Positions 45,735-54,270 of a stretch of DNA of 54,270 nt are shown here, piece after piece. Each line of letters opens with the position of its first letter. Positions within the stretch are counted from its first letter, which is position 1. The position numbers and the translations under genes are program-made. The stretch comes from Ophiosphaerella korrae (lineage: Eukaryota; Ascomycota; Dothideomycetes; Pleosporales; Phaeosphaeriaceae): positions 1-54,270 of the forward strand of contig JALNQF010000281.1 of the NCBI GenBank assembly GCA_028456385.1, in the 5' to 3' direction. The notes below the pieces were generated by a model. The model worked only from the letters and a program-made list of their open reading frames with translations, had not been told where the DNA came from and did no database searches.

Positions 45735-46331
45735 TCAATACATGCCCCCATCATGCGGCTTCCCTACCCGTATCGGAGCCCCCTCATCCTTCAAAGACTC
45801 AACATACATCACCCACCCCTTCTCATGCCACTTGATTAAATCGACCTCACCCCCCACCTCCAAGGTAACCGCATTGACACTCAGATAAAACGGCCTTTTC
45901 ACACCGTTCTTAACCACATCCTCGCCCCTCGCCATCCAAACCGTTTGTAGCTTCTCCTGCTCGCCCTCTCCCTTGGTGCCTGCCCACTTTTCTACATCGA
46001 GCTCGACCTGGTGCCACTCGCCGCCGAGCCCGAGGACGCGCACGCCGCAGTTCTTGCAGAAGTACCAACCGTACTTTTTGGTGAAGCAGCGGTAGTCGCC
46101 TAGCGCGGAGGGGGCGGGGGAGAGCAGGATATAGTCGGTGGAGGGGGTGATGGGGCGCACGTGGAAGTAGCCCATTTTGTGGCACGTGGTGCAGTTGCAC
46201 TTGTAGATGCGGATTGAGTCGGCAGAGGCGTCGTGGGTGGGGGGGAAGGTGAGTTTGACTTGGTACTGGATGGCGCCGCAGTGACAGGAGCCTGGGTAGG
46301 CTTTGGCGGTGGTCATGTCGGCGTCGGTCAT
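45735..46331 (-). CDS. GFA / CENP-V-type zinc protein
   Basis: 198 aa, single exon, cytosolic. Zinc ligands of the glutathione-dependent formaldehyde-activating (GFA) fold are all in place: CHCG near residue 17, CNCTTCHK near 45 and CKNCGV near 93. GFA domains bind zinc in a beta-tent fold; the bacterial founder was linked to S-hydroxymethylglutathione formation, but fungal members are mostly uncharacterised. It is divergent to the alpha/beta hydrolase across about 0.5 kb. No defect is seen. Confidence 0.88.
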   Translation of the reverse strand: MTDADMTTAKAYPGSCHCGAIQYQVKLTFPPTHDASADSIRIYKCNCTTCHKMGYFHVRPITPSTDYILLSPAPSALGDYRCFTKKYGWYFCKNCGVRVLGLGGEWHQVELDVEKWAGTKGEGEQEKLQTVWMARGEDVVKNGVKRPFYLSVNAVTLEVGGEVDLIKWHEKGWVMYVESLKDEGAPIRVGKPHDGGMY

Positions 46332-46834
46332 GTTGGTGAAGTGGAAGAGTTGTGTTGCACTGAGGTTGAGTTTGTGCGGTTGAGGATGGGTGTTGCCGAC
46401 AGCCCAATTTTATATGGGTTGGGGGTGCAGATTGGTTTGGTGTCAGCGCGGGGCCTTCGATACAGGTCCCGTTCTGAGAATGCGATACAGCCTATCGCGT
46501 AGGTACCGCGTTGCCACGCTATCAGCTGATCTGCGCCTAAATGGACAAATCCACCAGTCGCTGCAAGCCATGCTACGCCCTTGCTTTGATTGATGACAGG
46601 GCGACTGACCATGTGTAACAAGCCAAGCATGCTGATTAGCTCTCTAGAAGACTGTTTCGTACCATGTCTTTGAAAACGGACGATTTCCCTATGAGGTAAT
46701 GTTGACAATGCTAAAACTGCCTGAAGGCCTCGGCAGCAGAGCACCTGCCAAGCACTGGTATCGCGCGAATAGGCTAGCACCATTGCCTGCTAGATCTCCC
46801 ATCCTTCCTCCACACTCTCCACAATTTTACCAGA
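46332..46834. other. Divergent 5' region of GFA and hydrolase genes
   Basis: About 0.5 kb between two divergent start codons. No clear TATA box and no supported gene. Confidence 0.4.
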
Positions 46835-48303
46835 ATGAGTTTATACGCTGCTATTGGCTTGCCCCTGTCGTTTCTGAGTGCGATATGGATACCAGCGGCC
46901 TTGCTGTGCTGCATACCCTGGGTGCAGAAACGTGCGTGTGATTCGGCTGCAGCGACCGGTGTAGAACTGACATGATACAGAAATGCTATATCTTCATTGG
47001 GTGACTTTCTTTCCTGGAAAATGGCTCACAGAGCCCGAAAGAGCTGGGTTTCTGAGTATGTTTGATGAGAGGATTGTTTACTGGATGACTGCTCATACAA
47101 TTAGAGAACCAGGTCACACCGTTTCGCATAACGACGAGCGATAACGAACAGTTATTCTCATGGCTCGTTGCGCCGTTAGGTGTTTATGCTAGGCATTCCG
47201 AGGATTTCGTTGCAGAACAGCTGGGCGTCGACGACATCCAGGAAAAGCTTGCTTTCAAGCTTTTGAAAGAGGATCCTGAGGCACGATTGCTAATCTACTT
47301 CCATGGCAACAGCGCGACTCTAGCGCAGCAGAGACGGACTGAAGAGTATCGATCGTATGCTGCAGGCGCTTCTGAAAAGATATGGGTATTTGCTTTTGAC
47401 TACCGTGGCTTCGGTAAATCATCAGGCACTCCCTCTGAGCGCGGTCTGTTGAGCGATGCAGAGGCGGTTGTTGGCTGGGCACTGGATGTGGCAAAGATCT
47501 CGCCTGACCGCATTGTGCTCCTCGGACACTCTCTGGGGACAGCTGTCGTGTCTGGCATAGCCAACCACTATGCAAAAATAGACATTGAGTTCGCAGGGCT
47601 AATACTATGTGCAGCCTTTACCAATGCGGGAGGTGCGTTTGCGTCGTACTCTATTGGGGGAATGATTCCGGTGCTTGCACCTGTCAAGCTATCATCTATC
47701 TTTCAGGCTTGGTTTAGCAGTAGGATGCGAGATACATGGCATAGCGACGATCGTCTTGCAGAACTAGCGCGTAAGTTGGTGTCTTGCTGGCGTTGGCACC
47801 ACGGTCTCTGTCGGCATGGTCCTTCATTTACGTGCTCATTCCTGCGCCGCGCGTACGCTGACCGCAGCCAGGTCGTTGCACGCTGCTCCAGCTCGTCTTT
47901 GTTCACGCCGAGAGCGATACGACGATGCCGTGGAATGAAACAGAAAGTTTGTTCAAGTCAACACTCGAGGCGGCGGCCGAGGCATCAGCGCCATATGATG
48001 GCATACCCAAGAACCTTCGGCTAGTCGATCTAGGCGAGGCTGGGAGACAAGAGGTCTGGCAATCCGGTTCCAGGTGCATCCAAAAGACAATTGCCAAGCA
48101 TGGAGGTAAGCAAACCCCGAGCCCGTTTTGTACGCGTCACCCACATTCCGGAACACAATGCCCCACGCCCGCGAGCGATTGGGGGTGTTGAACACGCTCA
48201 TTTCATTGCGGCCTCTTGGTGGAGGAGATATCTGAGGATATTCAGGTCCATGTTTCAGCATGGCGATGAGGCTGATGGTGGACGCGGCACTTGGACGCCA
48301 TGA
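46835..48303 (+). CDS. ABHD12-like alpha/beta hydrolase, membrane-anchored
   Basis: 399 aa from exons 46835-46931, 46981-47055, 47105-47770, 47872-48105 and 48176-48303 (introns 49, 49, 101 and 70 nt). Start ATG 46835 gives a hydrophobic N-terminal anchor (AIGLPLSFLSAIWIPAALL). The join YLHWVTFFPGKWL/TEPERAGFL, then KNQVTPFRI, is typical of fungal ABHD12/BEM46-type proteins. The fold shows LIYFHGNSAT (oxyanion), FDYRGFGKSSG, nucleophile Ser200 in LLGHSLGTA, and acid Asp295 in VHAESDTTMPW. The catalytic His would be expected near IAKHG or VEHAHF. The last splice gives KHG/AIGGVEH rather than the usual HGGHN, so exon 5 is the least certain. Family members hydrolyse lysophospholipids or acylglycerols. 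Confidence 0.8.
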
Positions 48304-48866
48304 CCCCTGCACGTGCCTTGCTTTGAGGCCAACGTGGTGCCGCGCTTCCCGGCGCGCTAGCCTGCTTCTGGACTAACGCGGCCAGGACACAACGGAATGA
48401 TGGTATTTGCACCTCTTTCTCTTGCAATTCTCCAACTGTTCGGCCTTGCGGCGCCTGCGACCCAGTTGTAGCGCCTTGGTATCGTGGCCTTGACATGCCC
48501 GTCTATTCCGCCAGTACGTAAGAACATGCCTCACAGGGTCTTCCTGGCCACGTCGTTTGCGTCACCTTCCCTCTTGTCATGGGCGTGTTTAGATGACGTG
48601 CGTGAAGGCCGCCTGGATCTGTACAAAGCCACTTTGAGGTCCTGTAATGCTCCGTGAGCCCCCAAACAGCTTCTTTTTGTAACCGAGAGAACCTTGGCCG
48701 AGCCTCCCGCAAGGATTTAGTTACATCTATTTTTGCTGTTGCACTCGAAACCTCTCGCGTCGCCGGGCACTCTGTATACTTATATCTCAGGCATCGTGAT
48801 ACTTTTCGCAACATATTGCATTGCTCTCGCCACTCGCTCCAGGCATCCCTCGACTTGACTATTGCA
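48304..48866. other. Intergenic, no gene seen
   Basis: The frame of the following gene stays open back to 48654, but no ATG with support was found there other than the one chosen. Confidence 0.4.
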
Positions 48867-49274
48867 ATGCCTACATTCGTTCATCTTGTACCTCGTATCT
48901 TGGAAGCGGGAGAAACCTCAGGCATCTCAGCAACCTCCATTGGCCTCATCGTCGGCGTTGGCATCATTCCCGTCATCATCCTCTTCTCCGTCGTATCATG
49001 GCTCTTCTGGTGCTACCCATACAACCGCTCATGCTGTTGCACCCGCCGCAAGAAAAGGGATGCCGACGAAGAGACCGGCATGCCCCCAAGATCTGATGTC
49101 ATGCGCGAAAAGCAGACTTACGACATCCCCGGCCGCCCACACAACGCCGATCGCACCGAGTCCGGAAGTTCCGGCGGCGGAAGTCGCCTAGCCAAGTCGG
49201 ACCCGCGTTTGTCAACACAAACCTTTGGCAGCAACATGCAGTATTACGCCCAGGAGCCACAGCGCTTCGTATGA
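48867..49274 (+). CDS. Small single-pass membrane protein with Cys-rich juxtamembrane motif
   Basis: 135 aa from ATG 48867. A short outer segment is followed by a transmembrane helix at about residues 25-48 (GLIVGVGIIPVIILFSVVSW). A YNRSCCCTRRKKR segment follows, which could be palmitoylated and acts as a positive stop-transfer. The remaining 75 residues are disordered and Ser/Gly/Arg-rich. An upstream in-frame ATG-less extension exists but adds no leader. No family recognised; layout parallels the proteins at 24.0 and 44.3 kb. Confidence 0.55.
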   Translation: MPTFVHLVPRILEAGETSGISATSIGLIVGVGIIPVIILFSVVSWLFWCYPYNRSCCCTRRKKRDADEETGMPPRSDVMREKQTYDIPGRPHNADRTESGSSGGGSRLAKSDPRLSTQTFGSNMQYYAQEPQRFV

Positions 49275-50630
49275 GGTGCTTACGCGTTTGAAAACCCTAT
49301 CCAAGTTTCAGATTTACACGGTCCGCCACACCCGTGTGTGATCTCCGCGACCCAATTATTATTGCACAGGCCTGCCCACAAAGCACCTTCAGCGCTAATT
49401 CGCCGTCGCACCATGGCCTTGTCGCCTCGTTCGGATGACGGCGCTCCGACGTTGTCGGACGTTTTTGTCACCACGACGGTCCTCCAGAGCTATGCTCTCA
49501 CTTTCTCGATATTGTCGAGACAAATGCTGGAGAGTTCGTCGGATTTTATGATTTTGTTTGATACCCTGGCTACCCATTGGGGCCGCTGCTTGTACGTTGG
49601 ACGTATAGGATTTATGATGGATGCGAAAACTGGCTTTTTGTACATATGATGATGAAAAGAATGGAATAACATGTCAATCTTTGCATGGCGATTCACCTCG
49701 TTACGCGTTCAATGGTTCATTTTGGATCTGCCGTGATTGTGGAGTTTCTCGCATGCCGGAGTGAAGGGAATTTTTTATTGGTGATAATGTGTGAACTTCA
49801 GCTAGAGATGTTTGAACATGCAAGTCGTCCTTCTTTAGTCGAAGAGCCACATTTATAGATTCTATCTTGAAGGTGTGAAGTTTAGGCTACGTAACATAGC
49901 CAACTCGCACACTGGCGCGGGGTGTGCAGGGCGGCGGCAGGTTCGCGCATGATGTAGAAGTCGCCATCGTATCAACGAACGACCAACTTGTGTTTTGAAG
50001 CTCTATGGCCAAGAGAAGTCAGGGTTCGATTGAGTGTGTTGGCCTACCACGTGCTCACTTACCCAAGGTTACCTAGTCGCGAGAAAGCCTAAACGCGGCT
50101 TGGCACCCATCACCGCTTAAGAACGCATCGCAACACCACAATGCACCACTATTTAGGTCAGAAAATCTGGCCGTTCTGACCTACCCGATGAGCTATTTCG
50201 TTGACAGCTTGATGCACGACCACAGGCCCACCAGCCATAAGAGATATCCAAATTGATGGCAAATATGATTCGAGGAGTTTTGGTCACGGTTGTTGCAGCG
50301 GGAAGCTGCATGTATTTTCAGAGTTTAGGAGGCTGGAACATTTTCCAAGTAAATTACAAATCAACGGCTTGAGGTTTGCATGTGCTGTCAATACTGTGTA
50401 CTATACATGGTTTCTTCTTCCACTTGCTTTGTTCCCCAGGTGCTTTGTCCTTACTTGGTATTTCGTTGGCTTTGTGTATCTTTTGCCCTATATTTTGCCT
50501 GTTCTAAAATCTGGTCCCCCCGTGTTGTTCCTTACAACTCAATTGCTTGCTACCCCTTCCCACGAGCAAACCTTTTATCGCAAACTGGACGAAAGCATAA
50601 AGAACGTCAAAATTCTGGCCTTCTTTCACA
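49275..50630. other. 1.4-kb intergenic, no gene seen
   Basis: Short open frames only. A 103-codon plus-strand frame at 49338-49649 has no motif. Upstream of 50631 a hydrophobic frame (50369-50770) runs across the real first exon in another phase and is rejected. Confidence 0.45.
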
Positions 50631-52228
50631 ATGGCTACTGGTTCAGCAGCTTTAGCCGCATCAAAGACGCCAGCTCGGAGCAAAAAAGGTACGTTGTCAC
50701 AAACCTCGTTGTCCAATACAGCCATTCTGACTTTCATAGTGCACGCAATCCGCAAACCTACGCGACGTAGTGCTTGGGTACGAGAAGCGGAGGGAAAAGC
50801 TCGAAAGGAAACACAGAAAGAGGTATGCTTGTACTAGTTTTCTTCATTTCCAATGATCTAACAAGGCAAAAGAATCTCTCGCGTCTTAAAAATCGCCCTT
50901 CACCACACAATCAAACAACGAGCCAACGACCGATTACGCGTCTCCAAACCCGAATCGCTGCCCAGAAGAACAAAGAGGAACAAGATCGAAAAGACAAGGA
51001 CCAATCCTCTCGCGTCCCCTCTCAATTGTCACCCGAGGAAGTGCGAACATCTGCAACCCCATTTCCCAACACGACCCAAGAGGCTCGGATAGATTTCTGG
51101 GTACATAAAGGTATCTGGCCAACGGAGAAACAAGAGACAAAATTGGCTCGTGTTTATGCTCGTAGCCGTGGCCGTGGTCGTGGTCGTGGTCGCGATCGAC
51201 AACCCACGGGTGTCGATGGAGGAAGGTGGTCAGGGGGCCGAGCAGGCACAAAGATCAGCCTAACAGTTCCATACGGAACGACTGCGAAGCAAACTACGAT
51301 TTTTGAACAAACTTCGGCCCAGAAGAAGGCATATGACACCCCAAAGTTTGAAGTACAGCTAAATGCCTGTGGTAGCTTCATGGACGAATACGAAGGAGGC
51401 ATAACACCTGAAAGCGAAAAGCTTTGTCAAATGCTCCTCGATGGGCCGCGAAAACCGCCTACGAAGACACACTTCTCTGACAATGAAAGATTTCGGGATG
51501 TCTGCAAGAAAATGGACAAAAAGAATGAAGCCCAGGTATTTCACTACATTACGCCACTCATTGTTCCTTTCACCCAGAACCTAGTTACTCAGGGTTTTAA
51601 AAATCTGGAGATCCTTGAAGAAACCATGTCGGCGACGTGGATCGACTGTATCCCGCTCTGGAAACTTCCGGATCGGGTTCATGGGCTCCGCCCCATGCCA
51701 GACTTTGGTCTTGGATTCAACGGAAAAGCTTTTGGTAACGAGCGAGTCCAGAAGCTTTACGATATTTACGACACGAGCAGAGATGATCTGTACTTTCCGT
51801 TCTTTTCCGCGGAAGTCAAATGTGGACAAGGCTCACTCGAAATCGCCGATCGACAAAACGCTTACACGCAAACTATCGCTCTACGCGCTTTGTACGAGCT
51901 CTTCCGCCTAGTCGGACGAGAGCAAGAACTCCACCGTGAAATCAACAGCTTCTCGATATCGCATGACCACAGCGGTGTCAGGATTTACGGCCATTACATC
52001 GTTGTCAACAAGGGCCGTGTTCCCCAGATTTACCGCCATGTAATAGATAGTTTCGGCTTCGCGGATTTTAATGGGAGCAATAAGTGGAGAGCGTATTCGT
52101 TTGTGCGCAACCTGTACGATTCGTGGGTTCCAAAGCATTTGCAGAGGATTTGCGATGTCATCGATGCGTTGCCAAACGTGAACTTTAGTCTCTCGGAAGA
52201 CAGTCAGGGAGTTGGGTCCGAAGCTTAG
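50631..52228 (+). CDS. PD-(D/E)XK-like fungal protein (DUF7924-type)
   Basis: 498 aa from exons 50631-50688, 50740-50822 and 50873-52228. Intron 1 is 51 nt (donor GTACGT, branch CTGAC, acceptor CATAG) and would read through in frame if retained. Intron 2 is 50 nt with branch CTAAC. The N-terminal 150 residues are basic and disordered and include an Arg-Gly run (RSRGRGRGRGRDR, about 144-156) of nucleic-acid-binding type. The C-terminal domain shows the restriction-endonuclease-like pattern PMPDFGLGF (Asp324), then FFSAEVKC (Glu361, Lys363) and a following helix AYTQTIALRALYELF. This large Pezizomycotina family is uncharacterised. Nuclease activity is an inference from three residues. It lies directly next to the WD40 gene. 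Confidence 0.65.
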
Positions 52229-53223
52229 GATCATCCCTATGGGAAAGGGGTAGTAGTGGGCTGCTTCGCACGCAGTCCGCTGACATGACTTGGTGAAATG
52301 GCAATGCACAAAGTTTGCCCTCCGATGGAACGATTGTACGTAAAGTAGATTATACGCAGCTCTCATTCAAAGTATTCCGATTAGTTGGCGTTGTCATTCG
52401 AACGCGATTTGAACTTTGTACTGTTTTGGGCAACGATTTCACCCTCGGAGCCACCACCCCCTTTCACCACATACATTGTGAACAAAAACCCCGTTGACGG
52501 ATCATATAGCTCGGCTGACATGTTTCCTATTCTGTGCTTTATATATGCTGTCTATCCTGCCCTGATGCAACGCATACCCGCAACTAAAGAAATAATATCC
52601 CTCCCTGTGTGCTGCGACACCCTCCGTGCTGGGACAAACGAGGGGTACTTCAACTTCAGGCAGATCGTCTCCTTCTCATACGCCAACGGGTGCCACAGTA
52701 TATGTACAGTATGTAATATAGCTGACTGTGTATATCCTAGCCCTACCCTACCTAAAAATTACCTTCGCGCTGTTGCCTTGAAGCATAAGTTACGATATAC
52801 CTTTCTTTCGTGCAAAACAATGTTACTTTGCTGTAGTACTATATAGAAGCTTCTAGTGCCTATGGTACTTATATAAGAGTTTAATTAAGTCTCGAGGACC
52901 TTGTGATAGAGTGGTAAGTTACGTTAAGCCTCATAGCGGCTGCGGCGCCTACATTCACGCAAGATCGCTGTGGTTATTAGTGCCTCGGCTCGCGCTAAGT
53001 AGTCCCGCACGTCCATGTAATCATCGCCGCATAATTTATTTCTAGTAGTTGTTAAGACTGTAGCTTAGATCTAGGAGGCGGTCCGAGCGTATACAGTCTT
53101 CCGCTATAGTTTTTATCAAGGAAGATTACTAGCAAAACCTGTATCTTGCTGTAGATTATTTTAATCCTATCATGTAGAGCCTACACTCTGCTTATTATGA
53201 AACTAGCCTGTCAACGCACGACG
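52229..53223. other. Intergenic with degenerate minus-strand coding remnant
   Basis: From about 52860 the sequence becomes AT-rich. On the minus strand, 52924-53030 reads an open stretch containing DYMDVRDYLARAEALITTAI before a stop. An adjacent frame further upstream reads SDRLLDLSYSLNNY, so a frameshift separates two parts of one old protein. The family was not recognised; it may be a transposon remnant or an extension of the NLR region. Confidence 0.4.
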
Positions 53224-54270
53224 CTAGAGAAACCTAAGCAGAACTACAAGACCAGATGCAAGCCCTAGACAAGCTGTACCCTCGCATACTGCTGTTGAGT
53301 CCGATCGATACTCGGACGGAAGCCATAGAAAGCATTGCTGATCGCGCAATATCCATTGGTCCTGCACTAAGATGTTAGAAAACTGCTGGTGTTGGCAAGA
53401 AGGCAATGGTGCAATTAAGGGGAGCGACACAGGGATATCGCCTGCATTGGTGTGGAGGATGTGACCATCTAACGAGAAGGCTAAGTACCAAATGTACTTT
53501 GAATGACCTTCGAGCGCGCTGCGACACGTTCCTGTTGCAACCTCCCACAGCCGTACAGTGTTGTCTAGAGATGCCGACGCAACCAGCTGCCCGTCTGGCG
53601 AGAAGGCCACCGCCGTGACGCTATCAGAATGGCCCTCCAGTGTGCTGCGACACGTTCCTGTTGCAACCTCCCACAGCCGTACAGTGTTGTCGTCAGATGC
53701 CGACGCAACCAGCTGCCCGTCTGGCGAGAAGGCCACCGCCGTGACATAGTCAGAATGGCCCTCCAGTGTGCTGCGACACGTTCCTGTTGCAGCCTCCCAC
53801 AGCCGTACAGTGTTGTCGTCAGATGCCGACGCAACCAGCTGCCCGTCTGGCGAGAAGGCCACCGCCGTGACATAGTCAGAATGGCCCTCCAGTGTGCTGC
53901 GACACGTTCCTGTTGCAGCCTCCCACAGCCGTACAGTGTTGTCGTCAGATGCCGACGCAACCAGCTGCCCGTCTGGCGAGAAGGCCACCGCCGTGACGCT
54001 ATCAGAATGGCCCTCCAGTGTGCTGCGACACGTTCCTGTTGCAGCCTCCCACAGCCGTACAGTGTTGTCGTCAGATGCCGACGCAACCAGCTGCCCGTCT
54101 GGCGAGAAGGCCACCGCCGTGACGCTATCAGAATGGCCCTCCAGTGTGCTGCGACACGTTCCTGTTGCAGCCTCCCACAGCCGTACAGTGTTGTCGTCAG
54201 ATGCCGACGCAACCAGCTGCCCGTCTGGCGAGAAGGCCACCGCCGTGACATAGTCAGAATGGCCCTCCAG
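53224..54270 (-). CDS. WD40-repeat C-terminal part of an NLR-type protein (partial)
   Basis: The gene enters from the right edge and ends at 53224. The visible 340 or so residues consist of at least six 42-residue WD40 units of the form AFSPDGQLVASASDDNTVRL + WEAATGTCRSTLEGHSDSV, then a diverged last unit. A closing segment reads VQDQWILRDQQCFLWLPSEY and GTACLGLASGLVVLL. That closing segment is characteristic of fungal NACHT-WD40 (HET-D/HET-E-like) proteins, so the unseen N-terminal part probably carries a NACHT domain and perhaps a HET or other death domain. The blades sense a ligand in that family. The visible frame is intact. The call of WD40 is certain; NLR type is a strong inference from the C terminus. 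Confidence 0.85.
   Translation of the reverse strand: MEGHSDYVTAVAFSPDGQLVASASDDNTVRLWEAATGTCRSTLEGHSDSVTAVAFSPDGQLVASASDDNTVRLWEAATGTCRSTLEGHSDSVTAVAFSPDGQLVASASDDNTVRLWEAATGTCRSTLEGHSDYVTAVAFSPDGQLVASASDDNTVRLWEAATGTCRSTLEGHSDYVTAVAFSPDGQLVASASDDNTVRLWEVATGTCRSTLEGHSDSVTAVAFSPDGQLVASASLDNTVRLWEVATGTCRSALEGHSKYIWYLAFSLDGHILHTNAGDIPVSLPLIAPLPSCQHQQFSNILVQDQWILRDQQCFLWLPSEYRSDSTAVCEGTACLGLASGLVVLLRFL
53551..54270 (-). repeat. 126-bp tandem WD40 units, nearly identical
   Basis: The block CCGTACAGTGTTGTC recurs at 53551, 53677, 53803, 53929, 54055 and 54181, exactly 126 bp apart. Units differ at only a few bases. Most of these change an amino acid: Ser or Tyr in HSDxVTAV, Ala or Val in WExATG, and Asp or Leu in ASxDN. 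The array continues beyond the window. Confidence 0.95.

Noticed and set aside
50369..50770. 133-aa hydrophobic frame before the PD-(D/E)XK-like gene
   Set aside because: It crosses the real exon 1 and intron 1 out of phase and has no coherent domain.
53565..54253. Second long open frames on both strands across the WD40 repeats
   Set aside because: Consequence of an in-phase repeat unit; only one frame gives WD40 residues.
53551..54270. Regularly spaced identical repeats suggestive of CRISPR
   Set aside because: Repeats are contiguous coding units without variable spacers, in a eukaryotic gene.

Overview
The window reads as a filamentous ascomycete genome (Pezizomycotina). A Pleosporales/Dothideomycetes origin is plausible but not proven by the sequence. 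The reasons are genes with several 45-100 nt GT..AG introns, HET-domain and NLR-type genes with high-identity repeats, plant-cell-wall enzymes, an eroded AT-rich pogo/Fot1-type transposase, and a nuclear tRNA-Arg with a tiny intron. About 24 protein genes, one tRNA and several relics can be supported. Most gene models were rebuilt by hand from splice sites and reading-frame continuity.

Left edge (1-5.8 kb): a decayed DDE transposase. Next comes an intact HET / NB-ARC / TPR receptor whose TPR array contains three apparently identical 126-bp units. It is followed by a frameshifted F-box-like pseudogene with a 23-nt poly-C tract. Sugar and secretion block (5.9-15.5 kb): an intracellular GH51 arabinofuranosidase and a sugar-porter MFS transporter are transcribed divergently from one 0.7-kb region. 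A secreted HEXXH metallopeptidase and a secreted GH27 alpha-galactosidase follow. 16-21 kb: tRNA-Arg(CCT) inside a larger inverted repeat, a fold-back element, a membrane-anchored pirin, a methyltransferase-like gene and an Ala/Ser-rich surface protein. A 2.8-kb region without a recognisable gene follows.

Centre (24-40 kb): a single-pass membrane protein, catalytic NAD-isocitrate dehydrogenase (IDH2), mitochondrial inner membrane protease subunit (IMP2), a glycolipid transfer protein of the HET-C2 family, a secreted S33/TAP peptidase, a ThDP-dependent enzyme, a SET protein with a signal peptide, a protein kinase and a Sulfotransfer_4-type protein. Right side (41-54 kb): a nucleoside-phosphorylase-like protein, two more single-pass membrane proteins, a GFA/CENP-V zinc protein, an ABHD12-like hydrolase and a PD-(D/E)XK-like fungal protein. 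The last gene is the 3' end of a WD40 NLR-type gene that runs off the window. Its WD40 units are again 126 bp and nearly identical.

The most interesting point is the combination of an HET-C2-family GLTP with two NLR-type genes whose sensor repeats look recently homogenised. In Podospora anserina the GLTP HET-C is the partner sensed by the HET-NACHT-WD40 proteins HET-E and HET-D. That makes this stretch a candidate allorecognition region. Linkage could be accidental, and no function is shown by sequence alone.
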